Origin: Nymphaea colorata
Lineage: Eukaryota; Streptophyta; Magnoliopsida; Nymphaeales; Nymphaeaceae
Length of the DNA: 64,000 nt
Direction of reading: 5' to 3'
NCBI RefSeq assembly: GCF_008831285.2
Contig: NC_045150.1
Span: forward strand, 4,540,001 to 4,604,000
Part shown: positions 50,101 through 62,100 of the stretch, in pieces
Layout: each line of letters begins with the position of its first letter
How positions within the stretch are numbered: position 1 is the stretch's first letter
The notes under the pieces: generated by a model
What the model was told of the DNA's origin: nothing
Database searches by the model: none
The model's input: the letters and a program-made list of their open reading frames with translations, nothing else
Program-made: the position numbers and the translations under genes

Positions 50101-53100
50101 TAGGTCTTTATATAGAAAAGGGTTAAAAATGTGCAAAATATCTTAGCTAAAAGAATTACCAATTATTTTGTTTTTCCTTTAATTTTTCAAAGAAAAACTT
50201 TCACTGAGAATTGCAAAGACTAATAGCAAAATAATGAATGCACAATGGAAAGGAGAAATAGGAAATGTGAGTCACAATAATAGTGATGCAGTGGAAATTT
50301 TTGCTAAACCTTACCATCTCTAAACGCAAATTTGGTTATGACTTACTCTATAATTTCTTAAAAAGACTCTTATCTGCTCCAACTTTAATTGCTCACATCT
50401 ATATAACAAAGCAAGACTGCTTAATTTGTCATTGTTTGATCTTGAAATTTATACCCATTTAAAAGTCAAATAATGATAAAACGTCCAACTTGCCTGTAGA
50501 GATATGAGCAAATTCACAGCATCATTCAATTTGTCTACAGCCAAAGGATTTCCAACCATTGTTGATGGCAGTTTAGCAAGCAGAAGAGCAGCCTACAAAT
50601 GACATGAAAGCATAGTTGAGTACGCTTAAATTAAACATTAACATTTATACTAAAATGTGACACCTTCAATGCTTCAGCTGTGCAATCTGAGACTTGCCAT
50701 CTGCAATCTGCTGTTGAAAAAGTCCATCCACCTTTTGATATATGGCGATACCAAAAACTAAGGTCACCAGGGCAATTATCTTCAACCTTTTGAAGAAGGA
50801 ACAATGTCACACTTTGAAAAACCAGCATATATCATTTAATGTATGGGCATCAGATGAACCTGTGAATTCTTTATGAAATCATGTGCTTTCTTGAGCATTA
50901 GTTGACAATCATCAACAAGATTAGTTGCTATTATTGATTGAACAGCAAAAGCAGTATCCCACAATTGACTGCCATTGAGACCCTGAAAAAAAATTGTCTT
51001 AAAACCTAGTCCCTAGGAATTACCAAAGACTTAACTCAACAAGTTTGAGCTATTAGATATTAAATCATGTTACCTTTAGTTTCATGCCGTCCTCTGCAAC
51101 CCAAGGATAATCTGGTATTCTAGAAAGGTGCAATTTAAATGCTTCTGAATTTGGATCTTCGACCCAGCAACAAAGCATATTTAGTACCTATTAGTTTGAT
51201 CAAACTTGTTAGGCATGACTTTGACTAATAAACTCACATAAGCTTAATGATGTATCATGAAAACTTATGATGCATCACATTTAGGAGGAATATCCCTAAA
51301 CATGGGGTTGGTTTGAGTCAATGTTATTGTCAATCAATATAATTCAAGGCACACTATGTTGGCCTCCAACAAAGATGACCGAGCCCATGAAAGTCATGCT
51401 TTTTCATGTACTTTATTTCATCTACAAAAGAAAACACTATCTCCAAGAAACTATGTTTAGGAACTAACAATACGTCCGAAGGTATTTAAGGTAATGGACC
51501 TTGTGCACTGCAGTAATGCAGATGTATTGAGTATTTTCATCCTCATAGTGTATATGTCGCATTACTGTATTCAGAGCTTTCTCCCTCAAAATGGACATAG
51601 GCCAATGCGTCAAGATTGGTTCAACGATCTTTTGAAGAGTTGCCCAAAGGACATCTTGGATGAATGGATGTGCATGGTTGAGATCCTCCTAAAAACAATG
51701 AATAACACAATCTTTAATATATAGAGCTGCAAACAAAAATATAAATAAATAACCACTACAAATTCAAGTTTATCAAAATAAGCAGAAATTTCAATAAGCT
51801 TGATATTTGTTTTTACTAGAAATTTAGATATGTAACAAGCAATATGACAAATTTGAGTAATTTAATTCAAATGCTAGGAGACTACCTTTAACATGAAGAT
51901 ATTATATGTTCAAATGCATATAGCGGAAAATTTCTCATCACCATGAAAAAAAATTATTTCAAGAAAAAATAAGACATTAATTTCAAAACACAATAAATAT
52001 AGTAATCTTTTATTTTTCATGTGTGTGGATGTTAAACAAGATTTAGTTGATATGTGGTATTTAAATGATAGGTGAAACAAACACTTTACTACCAAAAGGA
52101 TATGCTTGGTCAAAATGAATGAAAAATACCAAATCAAGAGCAAGGTTTGGAGTGAAAAATTCTATTGAAGACAAATCACTTATGGTTATTACTATAAAAT
52201 TAAGTTTATGTAAGTGCTTATGGTTATTACAACTAAATTAAGTGAATTTAAATCCATCCATTGATGTTCTTTTAAATTTTAGATTTAGCACAAATTATTT
52301 CATACATTACTTAGCATCTTTTTTCTTTAGTAATTATCAATATCTGTTACTTGATAATACAAACGAGAAAACTGATGCCATTTAATGATATCACGAAAAA
52401 GCTTTTCATCTTACAATAAGTTCTTTCAAAGTCAAGTTCTTAAAATAAAAAACCTAATAGACTTGAAGATTTATAACTTACAAATGTTTCCTATTGTATA
52501 AAGTTTATAGATCAATAATGCCAAATAATATGGTGAGAAAGCTTCCTCATGTAAATGACAAAAAGTGATATGTAAATGAGTCATATATTACAGATTTGAA
52601 GATTTACATTTCTTTCGTAGAAGTCAATTTGATTCATGCAAATAAAGGTGGGTCAATGTGAAGTGAGTCATATAAAGGGAAAGAGTACTTTTTATTTTAT
52701 TTTTTTTTAAGAGTAATGTAGAATGATGTGACTGTAATTCTGCTTTAGTTAGAAGCGTTTTGCGTTTGAGCAGTTTAAAGCATATGAAAATAGGTGGCTT
52801 CAAGCTGAAAAATAGAGACCTACCTAACCATGGTGTACAATTGAAATAGAGTGCCTTACATTAAATAGAAACTTAGAATAGCCAAAAGTCCACAAGATGA
52901 AATTGCAGAATGTTATCTTAATGGACAACATTGAAAGGTTATCATAGAATGCTATAACATGGCAATCATTGAAGTTCCAAAATATGTTGAAGGAAAAACA
53001 TCTTTCAAATTAATTAAGGATTGAACCTAAAAATATTTCTTTTCATATGAAGTAGGGCACCTGCTAAATTCATTCACCAAAAGACTCATTACGAAGCACA

Positions 53101-56100
53101 GTATGAATAAAAAAAAAAACCAAATAATTCAAAGTTTCTTAATTTTCTTATAGTTGACTATGTCTGAAAATTTAAAGAAAATTTTGATAAAAAACCTATA
53201 TACAACATAGACTCTCATTTCTGCTGCTATGTCAAGACAGTTGTAGATGATTATAGTATTGAACATCACTTAAAGAACTAAAGAACTGCATATTAAGTTA
53301 ATGCCCTTTTTTTTCTTCTGTCTAAATTCATAGTTAGTAAAGCTTGACTTAAGTCTAATTTTGTTTAAAAAGGGAACTTATTTGTTCTTTTTAACGCCAT
53401 TTTATTCTACCTCAATAGCTCAGAAATATAGATTTTGTCTCATAATGAAATTTTAGTACTACAAACCCTCTTACTATTTGCTACTGTACTTATTTGTTGT
53501 TTCACTTTTTTGCTTGTAAATATGTTGTAGTTGTGAGATGTGAATGGTGGGTTCCTCTATTCAATTTAGTGAACCAATCCAATAATATAATATTGGTGTA
53601 ATATTTATAGAGCTGAGTGACTAATCTTGAATTTATGCCCAAAAAAAATTACTTTTATGTAATTTTAAATTGGCTAACTTTTATTTGGTTATTCAAGAGA
53701 TTTTAAGATTTCATTCAAAAATCAAGTTACATGGAAGGATGCAAAAGATGTCAAAAAATGTAAGATCTAGTTAAAGAAATTATCAAAATCCACATTCTAT
53801 AACATTTTACATGTTCATAAAACTAAGACAATTAATTCTAAGAATTCTATATGATCCAGTATAAACATTGGATTTTATTAACTTTTTTAATCATATAAAC
53901 TGAACATTAGGCATCCACGTTCTCCCAATTAGACATAGATGAAAAAGGAGAAGATTATATTTTTTCTGCCAACAGTGACTTTTCTACCACATAGATCTCT
54001 ATAACTTCAACCATATGAATTAGCCACTTCAAGTTGACATAATATTTGATGACAAAATATAATTGAGTTGAGTTGGAACCTATAACTACTACCTATATAT
54101 TAAAATGATTTTGATGATAACGAATTTGAAGAAAATCAAGAAAAAGTTGCCACAAATAAAATACATATTGACACATATTTGTAAACTTTCATGAAAAGGT
54201 TAAGAAAATCTTCAAAATTTATGAAACATGTGATGGACATTTTTCTCTGATGTCATAAACTATTAAATAAGTTATGCAATATGATGCTAAAAAAATGTTG
54301 TAACAACCTATCCCACTTCCACATGGGCCAAGGATCCTGATTTGATGGGTCCCAACCTGTCCACTAACTTATTCGGTTGCTGCCCCAAAGGCTAAGGACC
54401 AAGGCAATTAATCACATAGCAACCCCTTAAACTCTCAAACATTTCCATGAGTATTCAATGTTGAACAAAACCATCATAATTTATCCCCCATTATGGCATG
54501 CATGTCCCATCTTCATGGGACCCCATGTCCGAGTGATAAACCACCTCCAATATGAATAACCTGACTCACTCGCACACCAAGCTCAGGCTCCTAGTTAGGT
54601 AAATTCCAACCCATACCCTAGCGGCCAAGTTTCCTACGCAAAGACTAAAATCAAGGTAGTTACTCACTTAGCCAATTTCTTTATAATCCCTTGAAGGTTT
54701 ATACAAATCTTTAATAAAAGATTAAACTTACATAATAAGGTGTTCTATGTTAGGAAAGAAAAATTTGCTATAGAGAAAAAATCATGCATGACAATTGCTA
54801 AAAACTTGTTACCCTTATTGCTTGAATGAGAACAACAATAATTGTCCTAGTATTAGAATAGGGTTCAAAATTTCAACCTACCAACTTGATATTAAATTAG
54901 TATTTTTAGATCAAAATCTCTAGTTTGGATAGGTTCTTGGATTTGAAAAGTGTATGAATGAATTACAAACTACTTGCCAATGCAACTTTATATGATTAAT
55001 TAACAGAAAATATGTTTCATTCAAATTGTTTTCATGAAAATGATTGGTTGTTTAATTACCAGTTTTGATGTTATAATACCATTATAGTTTTTAACTGTTA
55101 AATGCACATTTAAACCAGAAAAACAATTGACCTAATATATTTTTCCCACGAAATCACTCTTAACAACATCGTCTTATAAATTTAGATTGCACAAAAATAT
55201 ATCTTAGTAACTATGTTCAAGATTTAATTTTTGTCCATCAACCTAAATGCTCTGGACCATGCATAAAGGAATGATGAAGACTCTTCATCATTCCTTTAAC
55301 ACAGCTTACATGTAATATGATTTTCTTATTACTCTTATTTTAGGAGTATTGTTGTGATGTATCCTTATTGTGTTCCCCATAAGTTAAATACTTAATATAA
55401 TCTACAAATCAAAATCTATAAGGATTTGGAAATTAATCTTTTGTTTTTCAATATTTTACATTCATTTATGTGGTTAGACTTTCGAAGAAAATGCTTGAAA
55501 AATATTGTCTTAGAGCAATCAGAAAGTAGAATTCACATTGCCTACATACCAATTCATTTATTATCAATTAAACTACTGATATATCAGAAACCAACTTAAA
55601 GAGTCCAACACATAAAAGATGGTTCAACATCGATGTTTTAGAAGCAAAACATCATATGGTCCTGCAAGATGGCAACATCAACGACTCAAAGTTGAACCAT
55701 TGAGCAGCTAAACATGTCGTCCTTGGTGTTGCCATCATTCTTTTGGTGTTGTTCCTTTATGACCTTTCATTTATAATTAGTCACCTTATAATTTGTAATG
55801 TAATTGTTCTCCATATAAGGTAAATCAAAGGACAGTGCTAAGCTGATAATGGTACTAGAGAACCCATAGGGCCTAGATAACGTGATGTTAGTAGCTAACC
55901 CTTTTTTTACAGTTGTTTTAGTGAGTGATGTTGGAGATGCAATGACTAACCTTGGCACAGAAATTCCGCACTCCATTCCAATCAACTTGTTCATAAGGTA
56001 AAGGAAGAAGCTCCATTTGTAATTCTAAGACTGTTGTCGTTATACGGCCTACAAACCTCTTCCCATACAAATAGGACATAGGTAAGTAAACCAGGCGACA

Positions 56101-59100
56101 GTGACACCACATCCTTCCTGCATGAAGAAATATAAAAAATAACCACCATAAACTCTTGAGTCCAAATTTTTAGATTGCTGCATTAAACTCTAATCTTTAT
56201 TGAATGCATCTAATGGTTCGTTAGTTTTCATTTTTTCTTTTTTGCCAACTTTGTTCCCTTCTCATTAGGCATGTTTCTAGATTAAGGTTCATTAGTTTCT
56301 TTTCTTTTTTGTTAGCTTAAGTTGTTATTGACTTACCAAGCAAATCCCTTTGTTTCATTCATTTCTTATTTTGTGATCTATATTTCCTTATTTTTTATTC
56401 AAAATGAATAGGAAAAGCAGCATTTTTGTTTTGTTGTTCAACTACTCAGTTGCTAAGTTATTTCTTTTGGACTTTAGAAGCAAATAGAAAACTAAATTAA
56501 TTTGGTAAAATTGCTGCTTGAAACCAAAATTTGGTGTTGTGGATTGATTGTCCAGGTCCACTAGAGTCTCCATAGTATATGTAAAAGGAGAAAAAGGAAA
56601 AGGATAATTAGGTAGACATGATTTGGCTATCTAACATCTTAGAATAAGTATATAGACATTAGGCTATTTGATACTTCAGAAGAAATTGTCTTCATTTTTT
56701 TTCTTACTTCTTTCTCTTTAGTCCAATTTAAAGAATTTCTGCTTAAGTGTCCTAAAAAACTTCAAAACACCACATTGAAGAATCCCATCTCCTTGTTTTC
56801 AACTTATCACATTATTTTTTTTCTTTTCTCATTTGTTCTTTCTTGCTGCTAAATGGTCCTCGTGGACACAACCTTGATGCTAGGTAAAAAAAAATTGGTG
56901 ATATTTACTTTTTATTTGTATTTTTCTTCCTTTTAAACTCAATGCAACTGTTCTTTTTGTTTTGAGTCTACAACAAAAAGGCCCAGCTTCGAGGTCCTAC
57001 CATTGGTTAAGACTAGCTATTTTCTCTATTTCATGAGTGTTACACAGTCCAAAAACTAAATGATTGTCTAATACAGGATCCAAATCCACCCTTGTAGTTA
57101 TTCTCAATATGCTCTATGAGAAAATTTAAACCAAACACATAGTAGCATGGACAAAAGTAGATAAAACTTATCAAAACATTTAATATGAAAGCATTTTCAA
57201 GTCTTCCTTTCATAAGGTATTAAAACTCATTATCTGAAAAAAAAAACATGTGACTTACCATATTGGATTCAAAGTGACCAAAATCTATATTCACTTTGTT
57301 GTAAGACAGAAGTACACAAACTCTTTAAAAAAAATTCAATTTTTGAATATGAAACTATTCTCAATTGTTTCCCATATGTTGGGCATTATGATTCACCACC
57401 TCAATAAAAATGTTTTTTTATTGTTATGTCAGTAGGTTTTTGTTTTAAACTAGAGCTATGATATGAGTCGTAATGAATCATAATTAGCCCAACCAAAGTT
57501 GTGTGTGAAACTTGGCAGATCCAATCCACCACCATCATTGACTTTATTTCATCCTCTAAGGAAGTTGTAACCAAAATATATGGTCGGGTATGAGACACGA
57601 ATATATGAACTCATTTGTAATAGTTTTGAGAATCTTCAATACAATGATTATTTTCAATTAATTTTTTCATTCACAAAGTATTACAGTTTGCGCTCTAAAA
57701 ATACACTTATTTTTCATTATATAGCTTCACGTGATTGTAAAACTTGACTTGCTACCAATTTCAATAATCAATCCCAAGCAACCCAAATGTTCTATATGGT
57801 ACCCTTATGCTTGTGCCTTTCATGCAATTTGAAACTTGCTTGATAAAAGAATTGCTACTTTTGAACTGTTTATAGTTATGGAAACCATTCTTTGGGGCTT
57901 TAGTCAATAGCTTCCCCATCATCAGGTCACCAACTTACTTGATCTTCCAATATTGGGCATTTATCAGCCTCCATTTATGGTTTTACAACTATGAAGACTT
58001 GGGTTTGATAACTTGTCTCTTGCCTAGACACTATGTCTCCCTTTGTGAGGGGCATCCCTTCTACCTAAGATACAAGTTATAATATTGAGTTCCTTAGAGA
58101 GAGTGTTGATTGCCCCTATTGCAACTCATCTGATACCGAGAGATAAAGCCAAAGGGTGTCATAGCTGTCTTTGGGTTATAAAAAATGAGACTAATAAGAC
58201 TTAAGCTATTTGAAGAGCTCCCCTTGGCACCTCCTGCCCACTAAAAGTTAGAAATATGCATTATCACCCTCTTACATTTTTGTACACAACCAAATTTCCT
58301 TCAAAATGATTTTTCTTGTTGTCACTACCAATAGTTACCTTCTTTATATATAAACGTAGAAATAAAACTTGGTAATATAAGGCAGAAGTATATAAACCCT
58401 TCAAGGTTTCCACAATGTTCAATATATAATATATCTGAAGTTTGCCTATGCATGGTGGTTACAAGTCTGGTGTGGGATCTTTGTGCACAACTCCGTCATA
58501 AATCTAGAACCATGTTTTGATTATTTATTGTATTAGATTAGGATTCACTCATGTCCTTTTTTGTCTTTTCCTTGGTTTTCTTGATGTAATTTGTAGTAAC
58601 AAACACTTCTACTCCTCCTAATATGATAAATACATGCATAGACATATTTAAATACATAATATATAAACCATATATATATCATATCATAGTATGGCCTTTT
58701 GCTTTCATGGTTGTCTTGTGTTTCTGGGTTATAAATATGATACATTTGATATGAGTTTAAATGTATATATATACATGTCTAAATCATGGGGAACTTTAAT
58801 GGGGAATTGAGTTTGTGGGTTTCTTTTTTTTTTTTTTTTTTCATCTTGTTATGGTTAACAAACTGACCTATATAATTTATGTTTTATTAAACATTACATT
58901 GCATTGTCGGACGGTTTGTCCTTTCACGTTGATCCTCTTAGAACTTCTTAAATGGTGACTATTTTCATTGTGATCACGTTCCTATCTTTTTTCTTTCTCT
59001 TTCTGTTTGTTGAAACATCATGTTTCATTTGTTACTGTATCATCATATTTATCTACTATGCAATCATCTAGACAATATGTTGTGATTCCATAAAAAAAAC

Positions 59101-62100
59101 ATGCTAAAAAAATAAAAAAAGGCAGAGCTTCTAGCTCCATTCACTTGTTGATGTGAGCTCATTAATGATGAACCATGTTACCTTTTGAATCCTTCATTTG
59201 GTTACTTTATGTTCATTAACATGATATTAGAGCTTTGTTTCAACCTGTGATATATGTGATTTTCTCTTATTCTCGGATATCTTCCTGCATCAGTGGCTAA
59301 CGACTCAAGCATCTCAAAGCTTGGGTATAGATGATTGCTCTCCTATCTCAAGAGTATCAAAAACATTGTTCTAGAGAACAACAAAAAGAAAGAAGAAATC
59401 ACACATGACCAAGGTGTAGATATCGAAGGTTGAAATGTGAAAACGAAATTTTTCGCCCAAGAGGAATTTCCAAGGTCGAAGTCAAAAATTTCTTCCAAAA
59501 ATTCTTCAAGGCCAATATTGTCAGATCTCATATGTCAATAAATCTAAAGGTCATGGTTTCACATTTCTTGCAAATGTTAATAAGGAAAAATGTGTCATTG
59601 ATTGTAGAGCGACTGATTGTGTGACCAGCACTCTAAATCATTACTAAAAATTATTGTTTTACTAAAGACTCCTATATCTATTGAAGAAATTGGCAGCACA
59701 ATTTTTTTCCAAGAAAATTGAAGTTTATAAGTTTTATATATTTCCAATATATCTTCTAACATAGTATATTTGAGCAACCTTACCATAAAATATAAATCTT
59801 GCGATGCCATATAAATTGCCTTGTTATTTTCTCCCTCAATAATGTGATATTTCAAAAAATGGAACAAAGAGGGAGAGTGGTAAAGGTTTGAAAGGGTCTT
59901 GTATTTATTGACAACTGTCTGCTTAAATTATATTTTTTGCTGCTTATGATGGGAATAAGTCTTACTAACATTGGCACTCACATCTTGGTTACATCTCCAA
60001 GGTGTTGAATAAAATTTGATACCAAAACTTCACCCGAATAATCATGCATGTCATGCTTGTGAACCAAAAACTCTACCACAACGCGATTTGAAAATTGAAG
60101 AAAATGTCTACATCATTGTTTGAACTAGTTCACTTATAATGGTGTTGAGTATGCAAATGATGTCTTGCTATGACGAATCAAGGATCCATCTCCAAGATAC
60201 TTTTGTATGAACACTGCAATAAAATGGAATGGTTGAGTGGGGTAATAGATGATTAGTTAATATAGCTTGTTTGCTTCTACTTCTTATGAATGTCTCAGCT
60301 ATTGTACAACAAGCTACTTTGCAAATTGGATCCCAGTTCTAACATAAATGACAAGGTACTATTGGAATTATTACATAGACAACCTGTTTCTATGTTAAAT
60401 CTTTAAGTCTTCAATAAGTGTCATGTGCTTGTTCAAATTACCTATAGAAGTAAGTTAGAAGAGAGAGTAACTAAGTGTATATTCCTCACATCAGTTCTAA
60501 TAAAGGGTATAAATGTTACACTAATCCCATCAAAAATTGGTTATTTTATATCATGTAAATTTTTTTGAAGAACAACCATATTTCTACAACCTAAGATAGG
60601 GATAGGCAACCTCTACCAAGCCTACTCATAGTGATCTTGTTTTACATATTCAAACCATGCCAACACCTACTCTTGGAAATGAACCACAAGCCAAGTTCCA
60701 CCAACATGTACCCAGCCAAACTGAACCTATTTCTAAACCTGTTAGCCACTCACCTATATCAAAATCAAATCTTATACCTGGTTTACCCTTAAAAAGGTCC
60801 ACTGGATCTACTTGACCACCAGGTTTGTTTTTGATGCCATCCCAACCATAAAGGTTACAGTCTTTGTCACAAAAAGGGGTGATTCGAGTTCCTTTGCACG
60901 AGTAAGAAACCAATGTATTTCCACTGGTCGCCCAATTGAGTGATTACCAACTTTTACATCTAAGACCACTCATCCTATAGAAAGCTACATGAATTTTTCT
61001 ATACTGTCCAAAGACATATCGTACTCATATTCTTAATATCTACCTGCATCAAGAACTGATCAAATTTGAGGTTGCCAACAAGGACCCCAATGGAAAGCTG
61101 CACGACATAGGGACTATAAGCCCTCCAAAGAATCAAATATAGTTGAAAATGGTACCATATCTAAAGGAAAAAGGGTGGTAGGATGATGATGGACTTATAG
61201 AATAAAATACAATAATAATGGTAGTATGGAATAGTATAAAACCCTCTTCCTTGCAAGAATTCACAAAGGACATCATTACAATGAAACTTTTGCACATGAA
61301 AGCACGATCAACTCAGTCATGACATTCCTCTCAATTGCCTCTAACAAATATTGGAACCTTATGGAGCTTGATGTTAAAAACACCTCTCTTCATGAAGATC
61401 TACAAGAAATTTGTATGGAGTACCACCAATATAAAAGATGAACATGGTTATGTTTCTAAACTTGAAAAATCTTTGTCTAGTTTAAAAAATTTGTGCATGC
61501 ATAGTTCTCTAAGTTGATTATGCTCTCATGAAGATTCATTTTAAGAGAAGTATGGCTAACTACAAATAAACAAAGAAATGGTATAGAACTATTGTGTTGC
61601 TAGTATATGTGGAAACTATTGTCATGGCAGGTGATGATATGGACTTCATGAAGAAAGTCAATCAACTCTTGAATGAGAAATTTGAAGAGGGACTCTTGGA
61701 ACTAAAACCATTGAAACTCTATTAGAGATGAATTGCGAATTTCAAATTGATGAAAAGTAGAAGTAGAAAGATATCTAAAATTGGTTGGTCAACTTGTATA
61801 CTCGACTACAACAAGGCCAAATATCATGTACACTCTGAGTGCCTTCATTAAGACTATAGCCATATACATATTATAACTGCATACTTACTTTAAAGGAAAA
61901 AGCATGCATTGCGTTTTAAATAGTATCTATTTGGCAAAGTTCTAGATTTTGTCAAAAGTCTTCTAGAAATTTTTTTAGTATAATAGGAGACACTTGTGGT
62001 TTCTATATACCAAAACATTGTGTAATTGGATGAGTCTATTATATGTATATGTGTACAATCATGGAGATGATGACCTACGAACATCAATGTTGTATTAGTT

